DNA of 14,895 bases from NCBI GenBank assembly GCA_001804205.1, contig MHFM01000067.1, positions 1,620 to 16,514 on the forward strand. Direction: 5' to 3'. Numbering within the stretch: position 1 is the stretch's first letter; each line of letters begins with the position of its first letter. This document shows positions 1 through 5,995 of this stretch, one piece after another. Below the pieces are notes generated by a model. It saw only the letters and a list, made by a program, of their open reading frames with translations, did no database searches and was not told where the DNA came from. The DNA is from Omnitrophica bacterium RIFCSPLOWO2_01_FULL_45_10b (lineage in GTDB: Bacteria > Omnitrophota > Omnitrophia > Omnitrophales > Danuiimicrobiaceae). Both the position numbers and the translations under genes were made by a program.

Positions 1-1
1 T

Positions 2-289
2 GTCAAGAAGCACCATCCAGATGTGATATTGCTGGATGTCAAATTGCAGGCCGGTATGGATGGCGTTGAAGTTCTTCAAGAAATTAAGCGGCATCATCCA
101 CAAGCAAAAATTGTAATGATCACCGGTTTTGTTGAAGAAGTGATGGAACGAAAAATTAAGGAACTTGGCGTGGATGCTTATATTGAAAAGCCATTTACCC
201 CGCCGCAGATTATCAATGCTGTAAAGGATGTCCTTCAGAAGAAATGGAGCGAAGAAGGTGGCGAATCAAAAAATCGCGCTTGTGATTGA
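2..289 (+). CDS. Response regulator receiver domain protein (5' end outside window)
   Basis: The reading frame is open from the first bases of the window, so the gene starts upstream; the GTG at 23 is an internal valine codon. The visible part is the C-terminal three quarters of a CheY-like receiver domain. The phospho-acceptor Asp lies in ILLDVKLQAGMDG, the conserved Thr in MITGF and the conserved Lys in EKPF. After the last helix the protein ends with a short polar tail, so no DNA-binding or enzymatic output domain follows the receiver. The next gene starts inside its 3' end, so the two are probably co-transcribed and translationally coupled. Domains before the receiver cannot be excluded. 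Confidence 0.9.
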   Translation, partial: VKKHHPDVILLDVKLQAGMDGVEVLQEIKRHHPQAKIVMITGFVEEVMERKIKELGVDAYIEKPFTPPQIINAVKDVLQKKWSEEGGESKNRACD

Positions 290-1058
290 TGACGAACCGG
301 ATGTTGTGGAACTTATTAAGGATTGCCTTAAAGAAAAGCTCCATTATTTAGTATTGTCTGCAACCGATCCGGAAGTAGCGGTCGATCTTGCCCAGAGTTA
401 TTTGTTTGACCTTCTCATCCTCGATCTTCATATGCCAAAACTCGATGGATTTCAGGTATTGGAAATGGTGCGGAAGAAACAGCCCGATGTTAAAGTGATG
501 GTCATTACGGGGCTTTATGAGCGTTATAAGGAACGTTTCAAACAAGTGCGGGTTGATAAAATTATTGAAAAGCCATTTGAATTTCCTAAATTCGAAGAAG
601 AAGTTGTTTCGCTTGCCGGCGCGGTTGATCGAAAGACCCTTGAGGGTGATGCCGGTTTTATCCCGAAAGCAAAAATCCTTCTTGTGGATGACGAACGAGA
701 GCAATGCGAGGCGCTTCAGGAGTTTATTTTAGAGGATAAGCCGAATTGCTATGAAGTGGAGATTGCCGAAGACGCTGAGGAGGGAATTCAAAAGACAAAT
801 GAATTTGAACCAGACATTATCCTTTTTGATATTAAAATGCCCCATCTGCGCGGAGATGAAATGATGGAGAGAATTAAGAAAGGCGACGGCCACAAACCAA
901 AACTTTTTATCGCCATTTCTGCCATTGGCCTTCAGGACACGATTCATGCCGTTGAAGCGGCGGGGTCGCTTTATATCACAAAGCCGTTCCGAATTGAAGA
1001 AGTGCTCAGGGTTATTCGCAAGAATTGCAGGGAACTTAAACTTCGCAAGAATGGGTAG
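258..1058 (+). CDS. Tandem double-receiver response regulator without output domain
   Basis: 266 residues with two CheY-like receiver domains in series. Domain 1 (about residues 5-118) has the acidic pair D11/D12, phospho-acceptor D56 in LLILDLHMP, T84 in MVITG and K105 in EKPF. Domain 2 (about 138-258) has D144/D145, phospho-acceptor D191 in IILFDIKMP, S221 and K242 in TKPF. Both carry every residue needed for phosphorylation. I prefer the GTG at 258: it has GGAG eight bases upstream and starts directly at the first beta strand. The ATG at 228 would only add ten residues and lengthen the overlap with the upstream gene. With the start at 258, the overlap is 32 bases. No HTH, GGDEF or other effector is present, so the protein probably acts by protein contact or in a phosphorelay. 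No cognate kinase is adjacent; the kinase at 13314 is about 12 kb away. Confidence 0.9.
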   Translation: MANQKIALVIDDEPDVVELIKDCLKEKLHYLVLSATDPEVAVDLAQSYLFDLLILDLHMPKLDGFQVLEMVRKKQPDVKVMVITGLYERYKERFKQVRVDKIIEKPFEFPKFEEEVVSLAGAVDRKTLEGDAGFIPKAKILLVDDEREQCEALQEFILEDKPNCYEVEIAEDAEEGIQKTNEFEPDIILFDIKMPHLRGDEMMERIKKGDGHKPKLFIAISAIGLQDTIHAVEAAGSLYITKPFRIEEVLRVIRKNCRELKLRKNG

Positions 1059-1077
1059 AAGCGGTTTCATAAATCCT

Positions 1078-1181
1078 GTCATCCCCGCGCCCGCCCAGCA
1101 GAACGGCGGGTCCGCCGGTCTGGGTGGCGGAAAAGCGGGGATCCAGACCTTAGATTCCCGCTTAAAGCACGCGGGAATGAC
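1078..1181. repeat. Dispersed palindromic repeat, family A, copy 1
   Basis: 104-bp element with complementary ends: GTCATCCCCGCG at the left and CGCGGGAATGAC at the right. Internal palindromes include a GC-rich stem around 1090-1118. Bases 1076-1145 are a perfect reverse complement of 1979-2048. It lies between two converging genes and could act as a transcription terminator, but it lacks a clean T-tract. The GTCATTCCCG/CGGGAATGAC type of end is common in dispersed repeats of many bacterial genomes. Confidence 0.85.
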
Positions 1182-1199
1182 AAGCTCGAGGGTAAACTC

Positions 1200-1248
1200 C
1201 GCGAAGGATTTGCCTGTAGATTCTTCGGCCTACGGCCTCAGAATGACA
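1200..1248. repeat. Dispersed palindromic repeat, family B, degenerate copy
   Basis: Contains GCGAAGGAT, then AGATTCTTCG, then CTCAGAATGACA. The same three blocks occur in the same order in the repeat inside the histidine kinase gene at 14463-14543. The left end (expected TGTCATYCTGAGC) is eroded. It lies 19 bases downstream of the family A copy, between two converging genes. Confidence 0.7.
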
Positions 1249-1264
1249 GTTTTGCTCAGTGATC

Positions 1265-1903
1265 TTAATGAATCGGCGGCCGGGTAACGAGAAAAATCCT
1301 CGCTTCAAATGTATCGATGTTTTTAAATCGGTGGGGAATGCTTGCGTCAAAATAAGCCGATTCATTGGAATTTAAACGCCTTAATTTCCCTCCGTGCATA
1401 ATCTCAAGCGTGCCTTGTTCCACATAGATACCAATCATCGAGTTGTCCTGAAATTTCCATCTTTTTAGTTCCTTAAGAGGTTTTATGGTCATTAAGCCGA
1501 AAAAGAAATCCCGATTGCTGGTTCCCGGTGGGCAGAGTGATTGTATCGAAAAACCATGCTGGCTATATTCGATATATCCACGTTGGCCAAACCCGGTTTT
1601 GAAAAAGGAAGCCGGGTGCTCACCCATGGCGCGCATTGAAAATTCGGGGAAGGAGATTTTGAATGATTCGGCAATTCGAATCAATTTTTCTGAAGGCGGA
1701 TCTTTAATTTTTCCTGAGATGACATTAAGAAGATAAGATTTGCTGAGCCCAGCGCGTTCAGAAAGCCATCCTATGGGAAGCGGTTTTGTTCCGTCGGATT
1801 TTTCCGTAAGAAGAGCCTGAATTGCCATATCCCAACGCGCGACTTTCTTGCGCGGGAAATCTTTAAATTGGCCCTCTATGTCTTTCTTTATTTCATCGTA
1901 CAT
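1265..1903 (-). CDS. XRE-family transcriptional regulator with C-terminal cupin domain
   Basis: 212 residues. An HTH of the lambda-repressor/XRE type covers about residues 42-90 (IGWLSERAGLSKSYLLNVISG resembles helix 2 to recognition helix 3, then SEKLIRIAESFKI). A small beta-barrel cupin covers about 130-208, with the pattern GIYVEQGTLEI, GGKLRRLNSNESAYFDASIPHRFKN. Proteins of this build are DNA-binding repressors or activators that sense a small ligand in the cupin pocket. The ATG at 1903 is preceded by AAAGGA at a suitable distance. The gene is alone on its strand, divergent from the small ORF at 2273 and convergent with the receiver gene. It is bracketed by the two inverted copies of repeat family A. 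The AGTCAA motifs in the divergent intergenic region are candidate operators for it, which is inference only. Confidence 0.88.
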   Translation of the reverse strand: MYDEIKKDIEGQFKDFPRKKVARWDMAIQALLTEKSDGTKPLPIGWLSERAGLSKSYLLNVISGKIKDPPSEKLIRIAESFKISFPEFSMRAMGEHPASFFKTGFGQRGYIEYSQHGFSIQSLCPPGTSNRDFFFGLMTIKPLKELKRWKFQDNSMIGIYVEQGTLEIMHGGKLRRLNSNESAYFDASIPHRFKNIDTFEARIFLVTRPPIH

Positions 1904-1941
1904 TTTTCAATCCTTTTAAGATTAGAGCACCTAACAAAAGT

Positions 1942-2046
1942 GTCATTCCCGAATGTTTTTATCGGGAATCCACGGTTGTGGATCCCCGCTTTTCCGCCAC
2001 CCAGACCGGCGGACCCGCCGTTCTGCTGGGCGGGCGCGGGGATGAC
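1942..2046. repeat. Dispersed palindromic repeat, family A, copy 2 (inverted)
   Basis: 105-bp element in opposite orientation to the copy at 1078-1181; its ends GTCATTCCCG and CGGGGATGAC are complementary. The block 1979-2048 is identical over 70 bases to the reverse complement of 1076-1145. The other part (1942-1978) forms its own hairpin, ATTCCCGAT-type bases pairing with ATCGGGAAT. It occupies the 5' side of the divergent intergenic region upstream of the HTH-cupin gene. Confidence 0.85.
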
Positions 2047-2066
2047 AGAGGTTCTCTGAGGCACTC

Positions 2067-2176
2067 TTAGTCACCGGTTTATTTTGACTGACGTTTTATT
2101 TATTTTAATGCTTAAAAGAAGGATAACACCTCACTTTTACTTAGTCAAATTCTGGAATCATTTAGTCAAAATAAAC
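2067..2176. promoter_or_regulatory. Candidate operator cluster, repeated TTAGTCA/AGTCAA motifs
   Basis: TTAGTCA occurs at 2067-2073, 2141-2147 and 2162-2168; the last two are 21 bp apart, two helical turns. A reverse copy, TTGACT, is at 2084-2089. The 13-mer GTTTATTTTGACT (2077-2089) is perfectly complementary to 2164-2176. The 369-base gap 1904-2272 contains only this cluster, the repeat at 1942-2046 and a possible promoter (TTGACA at 2190-2195, weak -10 near 2213). It separates divergent genes, which is the usual place for regulator binding sites. The binding protein is unknown. Confidence 0.4.
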
Positions 2177-2272
2177 AGCCTTCCTATCATTGACATTTAT
2201 CCTTTCCCCATGTATTTCAATAAGTAAGGGCTCGTTGACAAGTTGATAAGGACATCAAATTGGAAAGGAAGC

Positions 2273-2407
2273 ATGGTTATGAACAAGAAGGCGAAACAGA
2301 AAAGTTTAAGGTTTAAGGTGAAACTGTATCATCGGTGGCTTAGGCTTTATATGAGAAGAATCAGACAGGTAGAACGCGAAATCGGAGGCGCATTAGATGC
2401 GTGTTAG
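2273..2407 (+). CDS. Small basic protein, hypothetical
   Basis: 44-residue ORF starting MVMNKKAKQKSLRFKVKLYH, very rich in Lys and Arg in the first 32 residues and ending in an acidic/neutral tail (EREIGGALDAC). A strong Shine-Dalgarno-like GGAAAGGAA lies immediately upstream (2262-2270). Its stop is 14 bases before the start of the next gene, whose own GAGGTGA lies in the gap, so the two look like an operon. I do not recognise it. It could be a nucleic-acid-binding peptide, a leader peptide or a chance ORF; the ribosome binding site and spacing favour a real gene. Confidence 0.5.
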   Translation: MVMNKKAKQKSLRFKVKLYHRWLRLYMRRIRQVEREIGGALDAC

Positions 2408-2421
2408 CGAGGTGATTAATT

Positions 2422-3186
2422 GTGAAATTGGTTGAAACAAGTGAGTTGAGCGAACGGGAAGTTTTAGGATTATTCAAAGGCTGGTTCAATAATAAGATGA
2501 CCATTATCCTGGTTAAGAGCCAGTACCCAAAACTGGGGCAGAAGCATGCGAACGTTGATGGTTGTATTTGTTTTCTTCATGATTTAGAGCATCACTTTTT
2601 GAATCAAGAAATGGGGGCTAAGAAAAAATCTTTTTTGAGTTCGGTTTGCTGGCTGAAAGCCTTTTTTCGTGTCTATCCAAGTAAAATTACAGCTTTAAGA
2701 AGCAAGAAGGCTTTGGAAAAGATCAAGGCCATTTATGATGCCTTTGGCTTTCCAATGTTTTGGAACAATCAAGGCGCTCGATTGAAAGACATTTTGAGTC
2801 GGAATGGAAACAATGGCACAAAGGAGGATCCACCATCAGAAAACAAGGGCGCTCAAGCCTATAAAATGAAGTCTTTATATGAGGCTCGTGAAATCACAGT
2901 TCTTCATCGTGCGCTGATGAGTGTGCGCCGTTTGTTGAGTCGGAGCAATCAATCGATTCAAGCCGATGAAATTCATAAGGCAAAATCACTCCTCTATGCC
3001 GCTCTTGAGCGCTTAGGCACAAAAACGGAGAAACTATTTTCTGTTCAGCGGATGATTCGCGAACTTTTTTCCATTGTTATGTCCAGCTGCGATTCAGAAG
3101 AACGCGAAAAAAAGATAGGCCTTCAAATCCTCGATGATATCGAACAAAGGTATCTTTGCGAAAATCAAGTATTCGAGAAGAAATGA
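2422..3186 (+). CDS. Hypothetical protein, family not recognised
   Basis: 254 residues starting at GTG 2422, preceded by GAGGTGA at 2409-2415. No signal peptide or membrane segment is evident, so it is probably cytoplasmic. The N-terminal part (1-130) has a His-containing stretch, CICFLHDLEHHFLNQE, and a Trp-containing GFPMFWNNQG. A polar, Gly/Asn/Ser-rich linker (about 129-150) separates this from a mainly helical, charged C-terminal part (155-254) rich in Arg, Lys and Glu. The two-part layout suggests two domains. It follows the small basic ORF and faces away from the HTH-cupin gene. No catalytic motif that I can name is visible, and no function is proposed. Confidence 0.75.
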   Translation: MKLVETSELSEREVLGLFKGWFNNKMTIILVKSQYPKLGQKHANVDGCICFLHDLEHHFLNQEMGAKKKSFLSSVCWLKAFFRVYPSKITALRSKKALEKIKAIYDAFGFPMFWNNQGARLKDILSRNGNNGTKEDPPSENKGAQAYKMKSLYEAREITVLHRALMSVRRLLSRSNQSIQADEIHKAKSLLYAALERLGTKTEKLFSVQRMIRELFSIVMSSCDSEEREKKIGLQILDDIEQRYLCENQVFEKK

Positions 3187-3245
3187 TGGAAAAGGGATTG
3201 CTGCTAAGATGATATTTCCTTCAACCGGTTCTTAACCCCTCCCCG

Positions 3246-3263
3246 CCGGACGGCGTCCGGTTT
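3246..3263 (+). terminator. Possible terminator hairpin after the hypothetical gene
   Basis: CCGGAC-GGC-GTCCGG forms a 6-bp all-matched GC-rich stem with a 3-base loop, followed by only TTT. It lies 60 bases downstream of the stop at 3186 and could end that operon. The short T-run makes it a weak candidate. Confidence 0.4.
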
Positions 3264-3284
3264 AGGTTTATAATCAATAAGATA

Positions 3285-3308
3285 AAAGTACCATTTCCCC
3301 AGGGGACA
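3285..3308 (+). repeat. 24-bp dispersed repeat, copy 1
   Basis: AAAGTACCATTTCCCCAGGG followed by GACA; it recurs with one difference at 5016-5039. Both copies are in the same orientation, in intergenic DNA upstream of an operon. It may be a remnant of a larger mobile or REP-like sequence; the origin is not visible here. Confidence 0.6.
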
Positions 3309-3368
3309 TCCATGAAAACCTTCCTCTATTTGGCGAGGCAAACAGGGTATAAAAAGGTGGAAAAAGGA

Positions 3369-3395
3369 TTGACAATACGTACGGGATATAGTACG
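3369..3395 (+). promoter_or_regulatory. Promoter and operator of the YefM-YoeB type pair
   Basis: TTGACA (3369-3374) is a perfect -35 box. It is followed by two GTAC-core hexamers, CGTACG (3378-3383) and AGTACG (3390-3395), whose centres are 12 bp apart. In the E. coli yefM-yoeB operator, two TGTACA-core sites with the same 12-bp spacing bind the antitoxin complex. The layout here fits autorepression by antitoxin or complex. No good -10 hexamer is seen at exact spacing (TACGCT at 3392 is weak). Confidence 0.6.
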
Positions 3396-3413
3396 CTTTG
3401 GATTAGGTGAATT

Positions 3414-3656
3414 ATGACAACTTTAGCTGCAAGTAAAGCCAGAATCCTCTTATACCGCCTCTTGCGCCAAGTCGCAAAGACCCATGAGCCGGTCCAGATT
3501 ACTGGGAAAGAAAATAACGCCGTCCTTGTTTCCGAAGAGGATTGGCGTGCGGTTCAGGAAACCTTGTATCTCGTCTCGATCCCCAAAATGAGAGAATCCA
3601 TTCGGAAAGGGTTGAAAACTCCTGTAGATAAGTGCTCCAAAGAACCGGGCTGGTAG
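3414..3656 (+). CDS. yefM: Phd/YefM-family antitoxin
   Basis: 80 residues, the usual size for the family. The N-terminal MTTLAASKARILLYRLLRQV and the following EPVQITGKENNAVLVSEEDW match the Phd/YefM fold, in which the N-terminal half dimerises and binds DNA. The C-terminal part (about 52-80) is polar and would be the flexible segment that wraps the toxin. AGGTGA (3405-3410) lies 3-8 bases before the ATG. The toxin gene starts two bases after its stop, the typical antitoxin-first order. The gene probably represses its own promoter through the GTAC-core sites directly upstream. Confidence 0.88.
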   Translation: MTTLAASKARILLYRLLRQVAKTHEPVQITGKENNAVLVSEEDWRAVQETLYLVSIPKMRESIRKGLKTPVDKCSKEPGW

Positions 3657-3658
3657 GG

Positions 3659-3919
3659 ATGTGGACGGTTGTCTTTACCAAGCAGGCCCAAAAAGACGCT
3701 AAAAAACTGAAAAGTGCGGGCCTGAAGCCCAAAGCTGAAGAGCTCCTTGAGATCCTAAAAAAGAACCCTCTTGAAACCCCGCCGCCTTATGAAAAGCTGG
3801 TGGGTGACCTGGAAGGGGCTTATTCAAGGCGAATCAACATCCAGCACCGCCTGGTTTACCAGATTTTGAAGGACGAGAAGATTGTGAAGGTTCTCAGGAT
3901 GTGGACTCATTATGAATAA
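3659..3919 (+). CDS. yoeB: YoeB/Txe-family mRNA interferase toxin
   Basis: 86 residues from ATG 3659; the longer frame from 3632 would overlap the antitoxin and add nine residues not needed by the family. It is a RelE-superfamily microbial RNase fold, and YoeB cleaves mRNA at the ribosomal A site. Family hallmarks are present: E45 in PPYEKL, AYSRRINIQHRLVYQI with R64, and the C-terminal THYE with H84 and Y85. These correspond to E46, R65, H83 and Y84 of E. coli YoeB, so the enzyme looks intact. The start codon is two bases after the antitoxin stop, so translation should be coupled. Confidence 0.9.
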   Translation: MWTVVFTKQAQKDAKKLKSAGLKPKAEELLEILKKNPLETPPPYEKLVGDLEGAYSRRINIQHRLVYQILKDEKIVKVLRMWTHYE

Positions 3920-4120
3920 TAGGCAAAAACGGAGACGGATACAAATATTGGACACCTCTCATAATACTTTTTGACCCCTACCTCGCATTAAATCCATTCC
4001 GACTGAGTAATCCCAAAAGACCGCCTGCCTGCACGGTGTAGACTATAGCGGCTCAAAATCGATTTCCCTCTAGCTGTTGCCATCCCCGCATTACAGCACT
4101 CATCGAGAATGAAGCTTGAT

Positions 4121-4145
4121 AAAGTTATCATTATGTGATAACTTT
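4121..4145. promoter_or_regulatory. Perfect inverted-repeat operator before XRE-1
   Basis: AAAGTTATCA (4121-4130) and TGATAACTTT (4136-4145) are perfectly complementary around a 5-base centre, ending five bases before the XRE start codon. A -35-like TTGATA (4116-4121) overlaps its left edge and a weak -10-like TAACTT (4139-4144) lies in the right arm. No Shine-Dalgarno precedes the ATG, so the message may be leaderless. The position fits autorepression by the HTH protein encoded immediately downstream. Confidence 0.65.
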
Positions 4146-4150
4146 GTGGC

Positions 4151-4498
4151 ATGAGGATTCGGACCCGGATTACAGAAATGGCGAGGGAGCGCGCTCTGAC
4201 GGCGGCAGAGGTAAGCCGGCGGCTTGGCCTCTATCGTTCGAATCTCTCGGCCATGGATGCCGGGAGGCGCCCCGTTTCCCTTCGAATGCTTGAGCGCCTG
4301 GCGCAGCTGCTTGGCTGCGGCCCCGCCGACCTTCTCGAAACAAAGGAAAAATCCGGAACACCGCTTTTCAAAAAGCAAAGTCTGGTCCGGCAGCTTGAGG
4401 AACGCGATTTCGGCATTCCGGACGGCGCTGATCGCAGCTGGGTGCATGCGACTCTTCTGGCTTGGCAGCGCCATTATGGCAACCGGAAAATGCGATGA
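4151..4498 (+). CDS. XRE-family HTH regulator, module 1 (putative antitoxin)
   Basis: 115 residues. A lambda-repressor-type HTH spans about residues 8-63: ALTAAEVSRRLGLYRSNLSA contains helix 2 and the recognition helix, followed by LRMLERLAQLLGCGPADLL. The C-terminal 50 residues are basic and aromatic (VHATLLAWQRHYGNRKMR) and may contact the partner. The start ATG 4151 is five bases after a perfect 25-bp palindrome, probably its own operator. Its stop overlaps the next start as ATGA (4495-4498), so the partner nucleotidyltransferase is translationally coupled. Base composition is richer in G+C than its partner gene. By analogy with HTH-nucleotidyltransferase toxin-antitoxin operons it may be an antitoxin; this is inference. 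Confidence 0.85.
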   Translation: MRIRTRITEMARERALTAAEVSRRLGLYRSNLSAMDAGRRPVSLRMLERLAQLLGCGPADLLETKEKSGTPLFKKQSLVRQLEERDFGIPDGADRSWVHATLLAWQRHYGNRKMR

Positions 4499-5007
4499 AA
4501 CGCAAAACATTTCCGGATCCTTACACGGCTGTAATTAACCGTTTTAACCAGACCGGCGTGCGTTACGTGGTGGTTGGTTTGGCCGGAATCAATTACTACG
4601 CAAAAAACCCCGCTGAAACATTTGGAACCTTGGATTACGATTTATTTATCGAGCCGACGCTTGCGAATGTGAGAAAAGTGATTGCCCATTTGCAGGATAT
4701 GAAATTTGACATTGGTACCAAGACGGGCGTTTTGAACGCTGTGAAAGAAAAGGATCTGAAACGAATCATTCGAGAAGGGACAACCTTAATTGCGACCACA
4801 TCTGATGGATTAATGATCGAAGTGCTTCTGAAAATATCGGGCTTCCTATTTGCAGAACTTGAACGAGACGCAGCTACCTTTACGGTTCACGGCATTCCGG
4901 TGCGCGTCGGTAGATTGTCAAAGCTGCTCGAATCGAAACGGATCGCCAACCGGCCCAAAGACCGCCAGTTCCTCAAGCGTTACCGCTTCCTCCTCGAAAG
5001 TGATTGA
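4495..5007 (+). CDS. Nucleotidyltransferase-fold protein, module 1 (AbiEii/MNT-like, putative toxin)
   Basis: 170 residues from the ATG in the ATGA overlap at 4495; the frame is open upstream to 4462, but that start lies inside the XRE gene. The segment VRYVVVGLAGINYY followed by GTLDYDLFIEP is the polymerase-beta-type nucleotidyltransferase core, with D47 and D49 as metal ligands and E109 in LMIEVLL as a candidate third acidic residue. The C-terminal RLSKLLESKRIANRPKDRQFL matches the tail of small AbiEii-like and related nucleotidyltransferases, where an Arg-Pro-Lys-Asp segment is conserved. Such enzymes transfer nucleotides to RNA or protein, and some are toxins. The tight coupling to an HTH gene suggests a toxin-antitoxin pair, but the activity is not proven by sequence. 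Confidence 0.75.
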   Translation: MKRKTFPDPYTAVINRFNQTGVRYVVVGLAGINYYAKNPAETFGTLDYDLFIEPTLANVRKVIAHLQDMKFDIGTKTGVLNAVKEKDLKRIIREGTTLIATTSDGLMIEVLLKISGFLFAELERDAATFTVHGIPVRVGRLSKLLESKRIANRPKDRQFLKRYRFLLESD

Positions 5008-5015
5008 CTCATCAT

Positions 5016-5039
5016 AAAGTACCATTTCTCCAGGGGACA
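5016..5039 (+). repeat. 24-bp dispersed repeat, copy 2
   Basis: AAAGTACCATTTCTCCAGGG followed by GACA matches 3285-3308 at 23 of 24 bases, in the same orientation. It ends seven bases before the extended -10 element at 5046-5054. Confidence 0.6.
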
Positions 5040-5045
5040 GGTTTC

Positions 5046-5054
5046 TGATATAAT
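5046..5054 (+). promoter_or_regulatory. Extended -10 promoter candidate for the LicD operon
   Basis: TGATATAAT is a perfect extended -10 (TGnTATAAT). There is no clear -35, which extended -10 promoters do not need. It would give a leader of about 190 bases before the start at 5252. The remaining intergenic DNA (5055-5251) holds a weak hairpin near 5129-5150 followed by a T-run (5157-5164), which could be an attenuator or terminator; nothing else is evident. Confidence 0.45.
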
Positions 5055-5251
5055 TTAAATCAATCGAACAACAGATCCCTTCCTCCTCCCGCAAGACGAC
5101 ACAATACCATCATCCAATCCGATTATTTCCCTTGGTAATTGCCATTAAGGAAGGTTATTTTTTTCATTGCTTCACCTCCGCTCCTTCGTTAAACTAACTT
5201 CTTATGCCGCACAGAGCGTCCAGTTGATTCCTCGAGGATAACCCCTAACTT

Positions 5252-5995
5252 ATGATGGATACACCACCCTTTTGGCTAACCTTTCTGAGGTCTCATCAGC
5301 GTTTGTTGCATTTCATAAGATTTTTATATCTTTTCCCGCTGTCACTTGTCGTTTTTCTGCTTCATCCCAAAAGAATGGGCCGGTATTTGTATGATTATTT
5401 TAATTCCGAAATCTCATTACAAAGTTATTTCCTCAATTTCTACGGTCCCCAAATGCTGCAGCGGACCATCCGTAACGCTCGAGAAAGCGGGCTTGAGCCT
5501 TTTTTGGTATGGGGCTCGCTTCTTGGCTTCAGAAGGGGCCGCAGCATCATTAAGCATGACGACGATATTGATTTGGGATTGATTAATCCGGACCCTCTTA
5601 AAATAAAGCAATTGATAATTCTGATGGCACAATCCGGTTTTACAAAAAAAAATGAGAAAAGTATAAGGAAATTTAAAAATATAGAAAATAAAATCACAAT
5701 CCTTGGTTTTCAACATACGGTATGGCGTACGACCACGGATTTTTATTTTTTTTATCCAATGGACCGTCAGTTTGTTTACATCAACAGCTCGAATCCTGAC
5801 GCGTTGGTTCTGCACATGTTTCCGGAAGAAATCCTTATGAATTTCGAACAAGAGAAGTTTTTAGATACAGAAGTTTTAATCCCAAAAAAAACAGATGAAT
5901 TTTTAACCACCTGCTACGGAGACTGGAACACAATTCAGAGGGAAAAAAGACCCTGTCTCAATACAGAAATTATCCATGAGCCGGAAACGTATTAG
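5252..5995 (+). CDS. licD: LicD-family phosphotransferase-like protein
   Basis: 247 residues. The core motif is FLVWGSLLGFRRGR (85-98) followed by DDDIDLGL (103-110), with DFYFF (163-167) and YGDW (222-225) further on. This is the LicD/fukutin signature, a nucleotidyltransferase-like fold in which the Asp residues bind metal. LicD enzymes move phosphocholine or related groups from a CDP carrier to cell-surface glycans. A hydrophobic stretch (about 18-38, FIRFLYLFPLSLVVFLL) probably anchors it in the inner membrane. The start is the first of two adjacent ATGs (5252, 5255). The 3' end overlaps the cytidylyltransferase gene by 20 bases. The gene is AT-rich and carries a run of nine A (5644-5652) and one of eight T (5746-5753). 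Confidence 0.85.
   Translation: MMDTPPFWLTFLRSHQRLLHFIRFLYLFPLSLVVFLLHPKRMGRYLYDYFNSEISLQSYFLNFYGPQMLQRTIRNARESGLEPFLVWGSLLGFRRGRSIIKHDDDIDLGLINPDPLKIKQLIILMAQSGFTKKNEKSIRKFKNIENKITILGFQHTVWRTTTDFYFFYPMDRQFVYINSSNPDALVLHMFPEEILMNFEQEKFLDTEVLIPKKTDEFLTTCYGDWNTIQREKRPCLNTEIIHEPETY

Noticed and set aside
925..1287. 120-codon open frame crossing the repeats
   Set aside because: It starts inside the double-receiver gene and runs through both palindromic repeats; the peptide GIQTLDSRLKHAGMT is a typical translation of such repeats, not a protein.
2820..2828. AAAGGAGGA inside the hypothetical gene as a hidden translation start
   Set aside because: No ATG, GTG or TTG follows at a usable distance in a frame that stays open; it encodes part of the polar linker.
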